From the NCBI GenBank assembly GCA_041394985.1, contig JAWLBI010000001.1:2976001-3040000 (forward strand): 64,000 nt of DNA, read 5' to 3'. The translations under genes were made by a program, and so were the position numbers. Origin of the DNA: JAGLON01 sp041394985. GTDB lineage: Bacteria; Zixibacteria; MSB-5A5; GN15; JAAZOE01. Shown piece after piece: positions 33,763 to 42,102 of the stretch; the first letter of the stretch is position 1, and every line of letters begins with the position of its first letter. Below the pieces are notes generated by a model. The model had not been told where the DNA came from and searched no databases. It saw only the letters and a list, made by a program, of their open reading frames with translations.

Positions 33763-35991
33763 TTATTCTCCCGAGTGTCGATGCGGATCCTTATCGGTAT
33801 TGGCATCGTGCTCCAGCATCTCCTGCCTGGCTTGAGCATCGATCGGAATCGGTTTGAATGGCCGATCTCGCAGCGGACATTTATTCTCGGTCGAGTGTTC
33901 GTGTGCGGATTCCCAGATATTCTCAATAGCCCGGCTTACATTGTGGTACATGTTATTGGGGCCGATTTTGGCGCGCAATCCGGAGCGCGAGAGGACATCG
34001 AGTGCGCTGTCGTTTAATCCACTGATTGAGAAATCAATATTTTGGCCCCTCAGGCGGTCAATCAGCATCGACAGGGCATCGGTACCCGAGGCATCGATTT
34101 CATTGATACCATTTCCGACAATGAGCAGGTGCTTCAATTCCGGCATGCGGCGGACGGTGTCAAGTATCTGGTTCTCCAGATAATTAACATTCGAGAATAT
34201 CAGTGAACCGGCATAGCGGATGACTGCGATATAGGGGCATTGATCGAGTTCGAAGCGGATTCTATTCCGGTAGGTACCGTCAATATGGAGAGACAATATC
34301 GCGATTGCCGGCTTCATATTGCGAATCATATAGAGCAACAGCGACAAGATGACACCGATAATGATTCCTCTATCGAGTTCAGGCGCAAAAACGAGCGTGC
34401 ACACAAAGGTGACGATACCGATAAACCCGTCATACCATTGCGTCTTCCAGGCATGGATGAATGCCTTGAAATTGATGAGTCCTGCGACGGCCATCATAAT
34501 AATTGCAGCCAATACGGCCTGAGGCAAATGATACAACAGCGGCGTGAAAAATAGTAGGGCAGCGACGACGACTAAACTGCTTATGACATTCGACAGGCCC
34601 GATACTGCTCCCGCTTGCAGGTTCACCGCGGAGCGGGAGAATGAGCCGGATACGGCATAACTCTGACCGAATGAACCTAAAATGTTCGAAAGTCCCTGAC
34701 CGATTAATTCCTGATTGACATCCAGTCTCTGGTCGGTGCGGGCTGCCATCGCCTTGGCAATGGAAATTGCTTCCATGAATCCCAATAAAGAGATAATGAT
34801 AACCATCGGAAGCAGTGACACCATAACTCCGAAATCGAGGCGCGGCATTTTAATGGCGGGCAATCCCTCGGGAATATGGCCGACAACGGCGCCGCCGCTG
34901 ACAATCGGGATCGCTTCCGAATTAATGACTTTATTGCCGACGCTGAGTCTCCAGATTTTGCCGTTGGTTTTGCCTTCGGGCAAACCATCCGCCTCAGAAT
35001 AGAACAAACTGACGCCTGAGGCATCGACGAATTCCCGGCACTTGATATGGCGAAGATTCATGCGATGCAGGCCTGTCTTTTCCGATTGTTCTTTTATTTG
35101 TGAATTCAGCAGTTCGATATCGTATTTCAGGCGGATGAGTTCTTCCTGATTAGGAATGGCCGCATTGTGCAGGCTATCCATGAGGCGTTGTGACGAAAGA
35201 CGCTCGGCGGTTTTTTGCTCAATCTCCCTTACAAATTCATTAAATCGGGCTATTTCAGCCTGTACCATTTCTGATTTGATATTGGCCAATTGCGTCGTGG
35301 ACTTTTCCTCGAATCCGACATACCACGAAATCAATGTCGTAATAAGCACGGCAATGAGAACATTGGGAATGCGCGGGTTCCAGCGTCGTATCAAAATCAT
35401 CGTTGCGAAAGCAAGAATGGCCAGGGCAAGCGTCGGCCAGTGCGTGTATGAAATCGCCTCCCTGATGACATTGTAAACCGTTTCGTAGTGATGCTCCCCT
35501 TTTTCCGGATAAACGCCGAATAACTTCGATAATTGTGAAGTCGCGATAATCAAGGCGCCGGCATTCGTGAAGCCGCTGACGACGGGGTGCGAGAGAAAAT
35601 TAACGACTGCGCCAAGGCGCACAATACCGAGAATTAATTGAAAAACACCGGCCATGAGCGCCAGTAAAATGGCATAGGCGATATAGCTTTCGCTCCCGGC
35701 GGTCGCCAGAGGTTCCAGAGCCGTTGCGGTCATGAGTGATACGATGGCGACCGGTCCGGTTGCCAACTGTCTACTCGATCCAAACAGCGATGCGACTACG
35801 GGCGGCAAAAGCGCAGCATAAAGCCCATAATATGCCGGAAGTCCTGCCAATTGGGCATATGCCATAGACTGCGGGATAAGAACCAGTGCAACAGTCAGCC
35901 CACCGGTTAAATCTCTCGTGAAGGCATCCTTCGAATACCCCTTGAACCATTCAAGAAACGGAAAAATACGATATAGTAATTTGGCATTCAC
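33763..35991 (-). CDS. SulP-family anion transporter with STAS domain and an inserted soluble domain
   Basis: The product has 742 residues. The membrane part begins with the SulP signature (TGGLTVALVLIPQSMAYAQL, AGLPAYYGLYAALLPP) and includes GFTNAGALIIATSQL and GQSYAVSGSFSRSAVN. A cytoplasmic STAS domain follows (residues about 560-670, LLIVGNGINEIDASGTDALS). SulP proteins move sulfate, bicarbonate, dicarboxylates or related anions. Between ISWYVGFE (about 226) and GHIPEGLPAIKMP (about 370) there is an extra segment of about 140 residues, mostly heptad-like coiled coil plus a short beta part, not usual in the family. Start is GTG with GGAG ten bases upstream. Substrate cannot be assigned. 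The C-terminus is a charged His/Asp-rich tail. Confidence 0.92.
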   Translation of the reverse strand: MNAKLLYRIFPFLEWFKGYSKDAFTRDLTGGLTVALVLIPQSMAYAQLAGLPAYYGLYAALLPPVVASLFGSSRQLATGPVAIVSLMTATALEPLATAGSESYIAYAILLALMAGVFQLILGIVRLGAVVNFLSHPVVSGFTNAGALIIATSQLSKLFGVYPEKGEHHYETVYNVIREAISYTHWPTLALAILAFATMILIRRWNPRIPNVLIAVLITTLISWYVGFEEKSTTQLANIKSEMVQAEIARFNEFVREIEQKTAERLSSQRLMDSLHNAAIPNQEELIRLKYDIELLNSQIKEQSEKTGLHRMNLRHIKCREFVDASGVSLFYSEADGLPEGKTNGKIWRLSVGNKVINSEAIPIVSGGAVVGHIPEGLPAIKMPRLDFGVMVSLLPMVIIISLLGFMEAISIAKAMAARTDQRLDVNQELIGQGLSNILGSFGQSYAVSGSFSRSAVNLQAGAVSGLSNVISSLVVVAALLFFTPLLYHLPQAVLAAIIMMAVAGLINFKAFIHAWKTQWYDGFIGIVTFVCTLVFAPELDRGIIIGVILSLLLYMIRNMKPAIAILSLHIDGTYRNRIRFELDQCPYIAVIRYAGSLIFSNVNYLENQILDTVRRMPELKHLLIVGNGINEIDASGTDALSMLIDRLRGQNIDFSISGLNDSALDVLSRSGLRAKIGPNNMYHNVSRAIENIWESAHEHSTENKCPLRDRPFKPIPIDAQARQEMLEHDANTDKDPHRHSGE

Positions 35992-36100
35992 GATTTTTTA
36001 CTCCGAGATCTCTTGTATAATAATGGCATAGCCGTCAGCGATCCTGTCCCTCCGGGCCGAACCGACTGGGGTGTCAACCTTAATAAATAAGCGCCAGTAA

Positions 36101-36532
36101 TTACCAACTTCGGCGTTTCAGGATTTCATCAATCATGTCATTCGTGTGTTGTTCGGTCAGTGCATCTTTTTTCGATTTTGCCTTGTTAATTTTTTCAAGA
36201 AGATTCTCGAGCTTCACCGGCTTTTCCAGGAATTCAAAGGCGCCGCATTTAATGGCTTCTACACCTTTTTCAATACTGCCGCGCCCGGTTAGGAGAATTA
36301 CCTGTAAATCAGGTTTGAGAGCTACGATCTGCTTGAGGGTCTCGATTCCATCCATGCCGGGCAGGACCAGATCAAGCACGATGGCATCGTAATTTTTACT
36401 ACTGACACAGTTAATGGCCGAAGGGCCGTCTTCCGCGATATCGACGACTATATCTCGCTTTTTCATACGCTCGGCAAGCGCATCCGCGAAGTCTCGTTCG
36501 TCATCCACAATTAAAACCTTAATCGGTAACAT
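36101..36532 (-). CDS. Stand-alone receiver-domain response regulator
   Basis: The product has 143 residues, a complete CheY-like receiver. It has the acidic pocket VLIVDDERDF, phospho-acceptor Asp in IVLDLVLPGMDGIETL, Thr in VILLTGRGS and Lys in FEFLEKPVKL. A charged helical tail of about 25 residues follows with no DNA-binding or enzymatic output. It is the last gene of a five-gene signalling operon. Confidence 0.93.
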   Translation of the reverse strand: MLPIKVLIVDDERDFADALAERMKKRDIVVDIAEDGPSAINCVSSKNYDAIVLDLVLPGMDGIETLKQIVALKPDLQVILLTGRGSIEKGVEAIKCGAFEFLEKPVKLENLLEKINKAKSKKDALTEQHTNDMIDEILKRRSW

Positions 36533-36560
36533 CTATCCTATACCTCCCAATATTTCACTA

Positions 36561-37244
36561 TTAGCAATTCGATCCGCCGATCGGAATTATCAGCGAGCAG
36601 TTATATTCACTCGAATCGATACGTTCCTCGATTAGCCCGTTAAAATCCCGGCAAAGTCTTTCAAGCGGTGCCAACGACGGCAAATCCGTCATTGCATTAT
36701 TATGATGTCCCCGCACACTGAGTACGAGTTGATTGTTATCCTTTATCGTTTCGATCTGAATAGTCGATTCGCGATTCACGGCAGGAAGAATCCGGCGGAT
36801 AATCCCGAATACGATTTGACGAAACCGGTAGGGATATCCGGAGATGATAATGACATCGTCAGGAGTGGTCATCTCCAATGCGACTTTATTCATTTTCGCC
36901 ATACGCGCCATAAGAGCATCAAGATTCTTTAATACGTCTTCAACGTTTATTTCTGCCGATACGGCATCGCTCGAATGGGCGAATGTATTGAGTTGTTTTA
37001 TTAATGCGCTGCCGCGATCGGTTTGCCGGACGATTCTGCCTGCGATATCATTCAATTGATTCGACAGTTCGGAATCCTTCTCCTCGAGCGTATAGGCCAG
37101 GTCTTCGAGCAATCCTGAAATCTGTTCGATTGTCCCAAGCACGTTATTCAACTCATGGGTGACCGATGCGGTAATGGCGCCGGAGAACTTGAGTCCTTCG
37201 ACCAGCAATTCTTCCTTCTCGGGCAGGTCGCTATTATGACTCAT
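36561..37244 (-). CDS. Histidine-kinase-like protein with intact H-box and eroded ATPase domain (possible phosphotransferase)
   Basis: The product has 227 residues. The dimerisation domain is well kept, with SVTHELNNVLGTIEQISGLL near residue 30 including the phospho-acceptor His, and a long second helix. The following 100 residues have the position and rough pattern of a kinase ATPase domain (YPYRFRQIVFGIIRRILPAV for the N-box region), but the N-box Asn is missing and no G1 or G2 glycine box exists (SVRGHHNNAM replaces G1). No membrane segment. This matches the concept of ChpT-type phosphotransferases, which are kinase-derived but do not bind ATP. The ATG ending at 37244 overlaps the previous stop by 11 bases, suggesting coupled translation. 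Confidence 0.8.
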   Translation of the reverse strand: MSHNSDLPEKEELLVEGLKFSGAITASVTHELNNVLGTIEQISGLLEDLAYTLEEKDSELSNQLNDIAGRIVRQTDRGSALIKQLNTFAHSSDAVSAEINVEDVLKNLDALMARMAKMNKVALEMTTPDDVIIISGYPYRFRQIVFGIIRRILPAVNRESTIQIETIKDNNQLVLSVRGHHNNAMTDLPSLAPLERLCRDFNGLIEERIDSSEYNCSLIIPIGGSNC

Positions 37245-37608
37245 TGGATTCAATCGCTTCTTTCATTCGTTTAATCAAGGTTGCAATATCTATCGGTTTT
37301 TGAAGATATGCGAAGGCGCCGTTCGGATGTTCACTGTCCTCCACTTCGTTTGAACCATGACCGGTAATCATGATGACGGGAAGATTGGGATAAGATTTTT
37401 TTACGATTCCAATCAATTCATTCCCCGACATACCGGGCAGTTTCAAATCGATCACGGCGATATCATACGAGGCGGTTCTTAATTTCTCCAGTGCGCCGTC
37501 GCCGTTGGTCGCATATTCCGCATTGATACCTCTGTAGCCGAGTCGCTCTACCAGCGTCGAGACCAGTTCTTCTTCATCGTCGACAAAAAGTACTCGAAAA
37601 GAGTCCAT
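37234..37608 (-). CDS. Stand-alone receiver-domain response regulator
   Basis: The product has 124 residues, a single receiver domain: VLFVDDEEEL acidic pocket, phospho-acceptor in AVIDLKLPGMSGNEL, Thr in IMITGHGS, Lys in AYLQKPIDI. There is no output domain. The ATG ending at 37608 is chosen because AGGAGG lies six bases upstream; a GTG at 37621-37623 would overlap the kinase stop and leave that Shine-Dalgarno inside the gene. It sits between the complete kinase and the kinase-like phosphotransferase candidate. Confidence 0.93.
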   Translation of the reverse strand: MDSFRVLFVDDEEELVSTLVERLGYRGINAEYATNGDGALEKLRTASYDIAVIDLKLPGMSGNELIGIVKKSYPNLPVIMITGHGSNEVEDSEHPNGAFAYLQKPIDIATLIKRMKEAIESNES

Positions 37609-37619
37609 GTCTTCCCTCC

Positions 37620-39323
37620 TCACTCGACTCGTTCAACAGGTAAATTCACGGTAAAGCAGGTTCCATGCCCCACAGTACTGGTTACGCTTATAACACCGCC
37701 CAGTTTTTCGATAATATCCTTCGTAATCGAGAGACCGAGCCCGGTTCCCGCCTCACCTTTAGTCGAGAAGAATGGCTCGAATATATGCACAAGATCCTTT
37801 TCCGGAATGCCGTGACCATTGTCGATAATGACGACCTCGATTTCATCGTTATTGGGGCGCTTGATATTGATATCGATTTTTCCGTTTTTATCCAGTGCCG
37901 CATAGGCATTGTTTATGAGATTCAGGAACACTTGCTGGAGCTGACCCCGATCACTGATGATATTCGGCAGATTATCCTCGGCAATAACATTGATTTGGAT
38001 ATTTCGATGCGACGCCTCGGAGCGCTGGAAATCAAGAACATCGTTCATCAATGTCTTCATATCGATCAATTCTTTGCGCGATTCCATTCTGCGACCGAAC
38101 CCAAGAAGCCGGTGAGTAACGCGGCTGCATCGTTCGACTGATGAAATAATGGAATCGACGAGTTCGATGATCTTGTCTTTTTGGGGAAACTCCGGCACAT
38201 GTTCTGCGATATCCCTGATCAAACCGGATTTTTCATTAATGATCGCCAGTGGATTATTGATTTCATGCGCGACTCCGGCCGACAGGCGCCCCAGCGTAGC
38301 CATTTTGTTCGTATATTCGATATTGTGCAAAATCTTCGCGCGACGGGTATCGGATTCCTGCAATCGATTGATAATATATTTTGAACGCATTGATACGGTC
38401 ACGAGAATACCGACCATACTCACCAACAGAAACCAGACAACATCCGAACGTAATGATATCCAATGCATGAATGCGCCGCGATGCTGAAGCATGGCTACCA
38501 GAACGAAGGGGCTGTTGCCGATGTCGGCGAATCCCATCGTAAAGAGCCCTTTGTCGGGGAGATTTCTTTCAAGCACCACTTCCCTGTTGAGAATCTGCGC
38601 GGGAAACTGCAACTGAATCGAATCGAGGACCTCGCCGTAGAAGGTCGATTTTGTCTGGAGTACGCCGTCGTTGTTAACGATAAACACATCGACCTGATTG
38701 CCTGATTCGAGAGAATAGATTTGGCGGTCGAGAAGCTTCGTATCGATGGTGGCGCGCAGGACATAAAAGTCACCGTTTTCCAATTCTCTGGCGAATGCGA
38801 TGACGAAATGCGGGAATTTTCTATAGCCCATGAACACATCGCTGACATACAATCCCCGGAGTGACACTTCCTGGAACCACGGTTGATCCTTATAGTTAAT
38901 TCCTTTAAGATCAAACGGCCCGGCATAGTATGACAGGTTTCCATCCGAGTCGATTAAACCAAGATCGACAAAATCGCCAAATGACTCTTTCAGGTTCCGC
39001 AATATTGCCATAAGGCCGGCATCGTTGCTCAAATCCTCGAGAGAACGACCGCGGGCAATAAGCGCGAGGACGGCGCGACGCTCTTCGATGGCGAATTGGA
39101 GCGAGCGTTTGGAGTTTGACAGAATATGAGATACGGTAAACTGATTTTCCGCCTTGAACGCATTGAAGTCCTGATAGTAGTTGATAATCGCCATTACGAT
39201 AAGCGGAACCAGGGCGGCGACAAACGGAATCAGAATGAGGTTCATCCGAAGACGGCGATATCGCGCCATTCCGATTTTCGGTTCGCCCGCAACGCGGGGA
39301 GTATTACTTGTTTGATCGTCCAT
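37620..39323 (-). CDS. Membrane sensor histidine kinase with CACHE-type periplasmic sensor
   Basis: The product has 567 residues. A first membrane helix (LNLILIPFVAALVPLIVMAII, about 28-48) and a second one (VVWFLLVSMVGILVTVSM, about 293-310) enclose a periplasmic domain of about 240 residues with dCACHE features (LVDLGLIDSDGNLSYYAGPF, YKDQPWFQEV). The H-box is AGVAHEINNPLAIINEKSGL near residue 353. The ATPase domain is complete: NLINNAYAAL (N-box), VIIDNGHGIPE (G1), FFSTKGEAGTGLGLSI (F and G2), GHGTCFTVNLP (G3). It is the only catalytically complete kinase of this operon and should feed the three receivers around it. Small-molecule sensing is typical of CACHE domains. Confidence 0.95.
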   Translation of the reverse strand: MDDQTSNTPRVAGEPKIGMARYRRLRMNLILIPFVAALVPLIVMAIINYYQDFNAFKAENQFTVSHILSNSKRSLQFAIEERRAVLALIARGRSLEDLSNDAGLMAILRNLKESFGDFVDLGLIDSDGNLSYYAGPFDLKGINYKDQPWFQEVSLRGLYVSDVFMGYRKFPHFVIAFARELENGDFYVLRATIDTKLLDRQIYSLESGNQVDVFIVNNDGVLQTKSTFYGEVLDSIQLQFPAQILNREVVLERNLPDKGLFTMGFADIGNSPFVLVAMLQHRGAFMHWISLRSDVVWFLLVSMVGILVTVSMRSKYIINRLQESDTRRAKILHNIEYTNKMATLGRLSAGVAHEINNPLAIINEKSGLIRDIAEHVPEFPQKDKIIELVDSIISSVERCSRVTHRLLGFGRRMESRKELIDMKTLMNDVLDFQRSEASHRNIQINVIAEDNLPNIISDRGQLQQVFLNLINNAYAALDKNGKIDINIKRPNNDEIEVVIIDNGHGIPEKDLVHIFEPFFSTKGEAGTGLGLSITKDIIEKLGGVISVTSTVGHGTCFTVNLPVERVE

Positions 39324-39367
39324 GAAAGACTCAATACCTAAGATATGATATTCTGCCGCGGCAGCAT

Positions 39368-40576
39368 TTAATGACCGCGTCGTTTAACCGCATAGGCCTC
39401 TTTCATCTTTCGAGCCAAGTCATTTATATTCACAGGCTTATGCAGGTAGGCGAACGCCCCCAATTCCTCTGCCGTTTCCCGCTCTCTGTCAGATCCATGG
39501 CCGGTCAGAATAATTACCTGAATATCCGGATTCATTTCCTTCAATCGGCGCAGCGTCTCAATACCGTCAATACCCGGCATTAACAAGTCGAGAATAATGA
39601 CATCGGGGACGTCATTGCGAACCATATCGAGGGCCTGCTCACCATCATAGGCTATAGCTGATTCAAGGTTGCGTGTCTTCAATCGCTCGGACAGCGTGTG
39701 CACGAATTCTTTTTCATCATCGACGAGGAGAATTTTCGGCGGGGCATCGACATTATCCCATGGATTCAACGAGGGCGGCGCAGATTTCGGCCCCATCCTG
39801 GTCGTAACCTCCGTAACGCCCGGAATTTCGGATGCCATGGATCGTAACTTATTTTCGAGTTTGCTCATCCAAAGCGATTGCTCATTGATTTCAATATTGA
39901 CCCGGCCGCTTTCGGCAAAAACGTTCACATCATATCCCGCTGAGGTCAGAGCAAGTTTTACTTTTGCTCCCAACAGGAAGTCTGCGGCGATTTTCCGAGA
40001 TCTCTCCGTCGTTTGAACTGCCTCTGATTCGGCTTGATTGCAAATAATCTCTATTGCCTTATCGATGGTCGTGTTGTGCATAGGGATAATGACATCGAAT
40101 TGATGTTCATCATACGCCGCATGCTGCGTGAAATGACCGGACCATTTTGACAAATATGTATCGTATTCCAGGAGTCGAGATGCGGCTGCGTCGCCGGAAA
40201 CATTATCAATTTTAGCCGCCTGCTCGATACGGAAATCATGATTCGCGATAATACACACTTTCAGCGCATGCGGTATATTCCCGGGAATCATGAACCCGAC
40301 CCTTCCGTCGACAATGACGTTGTCGGCCAAAATCAATTCCGCCAATGTCGTTTCGATGAAGCCCAAAAGCCTTATCTGCTTTTTAGAGAGTTTGTTAAAA
40401 TCAGGCGGTGTACCGTCAAGAAATGATTGAACTGATTCAGCACTGGTTTCAAATCGCTTGGCCACCTCTTCCGGAAGAATTTCGGAGATGCGACTACTCC
40501 CTAATCGCTGGGCAACTCCTTTTATGATATCATCGGCGTGACAATACGAGCCACTCATTATCGTGATAATTGCCAT
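39368..40576 (-). CDS. Cytidylate-kinase-like domain fused to a receiver domain
   Basis: The product has 402 residues. The N-terminal 190 or so resemble the cytidylate-kinase-like family: AIITIMSGSYCHADDIIKGV aligns with the usual ITISRQYGSGG start, and GRVGFMIPGNIPHALKVCII and DVIIPMHNTTIDKAIEII match the later strands. The P-loop is altered (SGSYCHADD instead of GxxGSGG), so kinase activity is doubtful. A middle BON-like segment (about 205-280) precedes a full receiver (ILLVDDEKEF, phospho-acceptor in VIILDLLMPGIDGIETL, VIILTGHGS, AYLHKPVNI). The ATG ending at 40576 has AAGGA eight bases upstream and starts exactly at the domain; the frame extends to 40636. First gene of the signalling operon. 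Confidence 0.85.
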   Translation of the reverse strand: MAIITIMSGSYCHADDIIKGVAQRLGSSRISEILPEEVAKRFETSAESVQSFLDGTPPDFNKLSKKQIRLLGFIETTLAELILADNVIVDGRVGFMIPGNIPHALKVCIIANHDFRIEQAAKIDNVSGDAAASRLLEYDTYLSKWSGHFTQHAAYDEHQFDVIIPMHNTTIDKAIEIICNQAESEAVQTTERSRKIAADFLLGAKVKLALTSAGYDVNVFAESGRVNIEINEQSLWMSKLENKLRSMASEIPGVTEVTTRMGPKSAPPSLNPWDNVDAPPKILLVDDEKEFVHTLSERLKTRNLESAIAYDGEQALDMVRNDVPDVIILDLLMPGIDGIETLRRLKEMNPDIQVIILTGHGSDRERETAEELGAFAYLHKPVNINDLARKMKEAYAVKRRGH

Positions 40577-40689
40577 ATGAGCTATCCTTGTATTTTGGAT
40601 AAAAATAGCGATTAATAGATCAGAACACAATCCCAAATTTGAACGGATTACAATTTGATAGTGTCAACTGTCGGATCTCATGCGAAGAG

Positions 40690-40732
40690 TAAAAAATAAA
40701 GCCCGGTGAGATATGTACTACTCACCGGGCTT
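40690..40732 (-). terminator. Orphan terminator of a lost minus-strand gene
   Basis: The 12-base stem aagcccggtgag / ctcaccgggctt with a ten-base loop is followed on the minus strand by a T-rich tract (TTTATTTTTT). The only coding sequence directly before it on that strand is the short stub at 40733-40815. Confidence 0.85.
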
Positions 40733-40815
40733 ATGGCCGCCGAGCGCTCTTGCGGCCTTCTTTTAGGCCCCCCAAAGCACCAAGTTGTTTCAAGAGCACT
40801 ATTTTTCTGGTGATC
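40733..40815 (-). pseudogene. 3' stub of a gene cut by a mobile element
   Basis: On the minus strand a frame reads IVLLKQLGALGGLKEGRKSA and then RRP stop, with the TAA directly before the terminator stem. The composition looks like a genuine C-terminus. Upstream of about 40816 the sequence becomes transposon-like (TGTAAAAGTTAGGCAC) and the frame meets a stop. I read this as the tail of a gene whose 5' part was removed when the element inserted. The original function is unknown. Confidence 0.45.
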
Positions 40816-40926
40816 TGTAAAAGTTAGGCACTTCCCGTACAGTTGAGAGGATAAAAAAGATGGCAGTCATCTGCCTCTTCGGTTACTTTGTTTTTGCGAC
40901 AAAACTCAAACCGAAAGGAGTATCAG

Positions 40927-41340
40927 ATGACCGCCGATACTAAGATAGCACAAAACCGCCTCACATTGCTACAATTAGCTGAACAAATTAAAAATATTTC
41001 CGAAGCCTGCCGCCGCCGGGGTGTCTCGCGAAGTCAATTCTATGAATACAAGCGGGCTTTCCAGGAACACGGCTTCGAAGGCCTGAAAGACCTGCCCCCG
41101 ATCCCGAAGAGCTGTCCGCATGAGACATTACCTGAAGTCAAGGAGAAGATCCTGTCTCTCTCGATCGCTCATCCGGACCGGTGGCCCAGCCCGTCGGGCT
41201 TCTTAGACCGTCGGGTGGGTTCCCGCTTCCTGAACAAGATTAAGCAATGTCTATTGGAAATTATACAGGCATATTCACTGTGGACAACAAAAAAGCGGAG
41301 AGGCTGGGATTCTCCGCGGGCCATTTCAGCTAACTTCTAG
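40927..41340 (+). pseudogene. Truncated IS481-type transposase (helix-turn-helix part only)
   Basis: The ATG at 40927 has a good Shine-Dalgarno (aaaggag). About 84 codons are transposase-like: LTLLQLAEQIKNISEACRRR, VSRSQFYEYKRAFQEHGFEG and LKDLPPIPKSCPHET, a helix-turn-helix and linker region as in IS481-type enzymes (usually about 300-400 residues). After IAHPD (around 41178) the sequence loses all resemblance and runs through a GC-rich stretch with repeated cgtcggg before a stop at 41340. The integrase core with its DDE residues is missing, so it is inactive. Confidence 0.8.
41288..41318 (-). terminator. Second orphan minus-strand terminator in the element scar
   Basis: On the minus strand the stem gcggaga / tctccgc with a nine-base loop is followed by TTTTTT. 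It lies inside the decayed part of the transposase frame. It could end read-through from the IS200-type element or be a relic of a lost gene. Confidence 0.75.
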
Positions 41341-41379
41341 TAGCACTGCGACATAGCTGTATTTTATTGCTATTTTTTA

Positions 41380-41440
41380 CGTTAAGTTCCGTTGAGTTGG
41401 ATCAAGTTGCGTTGAGTTGAGTTAAGTTGCGTAAAGTTCG
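41380..41440 (+). repeat. Short tandem repeat of about 20 bases
   Basis: Units CGTTGAGTTGGATCAAGTTG (41390-41409) and CGTTGAGTTGAGTTAAGTTG (41410-41429) differ at three positions. Half units precede (CGTTAAGTTC) and follow (CGTAAAGTTCG). The tract lies between the two insertion-sequence remnants. Confidence 0.7.
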
Positions 41441-41560
41441 TTGTTAGAAAATTGTTAGAAAAGGAATTCGAAATTTCCCCATATATTCAACCAGGTAGTG
41501 AATAATGCAAGTAAGTAAACTGCCACCGGCCGCAGGGCCGGTGGCTTTTATCCTGCCGAC

Positions 41561-41998
41561 TTAAGTCGGCTTATACATATCCAATTGTATCTGGTTATGC
41601 TTACTCTGGTGCCGGACATATCGTTTTATTACTTCTTCATCGACACCGACTGTGCTGACAAAATAACCACGTGCCCACAGACTCCCTTTATTGCATAACT
41701 TCTTGTACTTCTTATTCTTCTTCTTGATCCATGCCGAACTCTTGCCCTTGATGATCGACATAGCATACGAAACCGAATGTTTCGGTGGAATCACTACTAC
41801 CATATGGATATGATCTGAGCATATCTTACCTTCCAATATCTCAAATCCCTTCCATTTACAGACAAGCCGGATTATCCTCCTTACCTCCTTTACAACTTGA
41901 CCCTTCAGTATTTTTCCCCGATATTTCGGCGTAAATACGATATGATATTTACAGTCGTTGAAGCTGTGGGATAGTGTGCGTACATCCCGATGTTTCAA
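41561..41998 (-). CDS. tnpA: IS200/IS605-family transposase TnpA (Y1 HUH)
   Basis: The product has 145 residues, normal for the family. The HUH motif is His63-Ile-His65 (SDHIHMVVVIPP) and the catalytic tyrosine is Tyr127 (IKRYVRHQ). The fold starts are typical (CKYHIVFTPKYRGKI). It cuts and joins single-stranded DNA at hairpin ends. The start is TTG (41996-41998) with GGAGG nine bases upstream. That Shine-Dalgarno lies in a strong inverted repeat (42000-42027), as in IS200, where leader structure limits transposase translation. It appears intact. Confidence 0.94.
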   Translation of the reverse strand: MKHRDVRTLSHSFNDCKYHIVFTPKYRGKILKGQVVKEVRRIIRLVCKWKGFEILEGKICSDHIHMVVVIPPKHSVSYAMSIIKGKSSAWIKKKNKKYKKLCNKGSLWARGYFVSTVGVDEEVIKRYVRHQSKHNQIQLDMYKPT

Positions 41999-41999
41999 A

Positions 42000-42028
42000 T
42001 AATGTCACCTCCTTCCTGAGGTGACATT
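42000..42028 (-). promoter_or_regulatory. Leader hairpin sequestering the tnpA ribosome-binding site
   Basis: On the minus strand AATGTCACCTC and GAGGTGACATT form an 11-base stem around a short loop. The right arm contains the AGGAGG-type Shine-Dalgarno of tnpA. When folded it should hide the site. Confidence 0.6.
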
Positions 42029-42102
42029 TTATTTTATTTATCGATTATTTGCAATGCTTCGCTTTAAACGTACACACCGGGTAAACCGGTGGTTTAGAGG
42101 AC

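Larger units (their letters stand above)
40816..41340 (+). mobile_element. Remnant of an IS481/IS3-type insertion sequence
   Basis: The left part begins with TGTAAAAGTTAGGCAC, plausible as an insertion-sequence end, and carries the N-terminal part of a transposase gene (next entry). No DDE catalytic domain and no matching right inverted repeat (gtgcctaacttttaca) are present, so the element is decayed. Confidence 0.6.

Noticed and set aside
40733..40830. tRNA-like fold near the orphan terminator
   Set aside because: No cloverleaf with a T-loop and acceptor stem could be drawn; the segment reads better as the 3' end of a protein gene.
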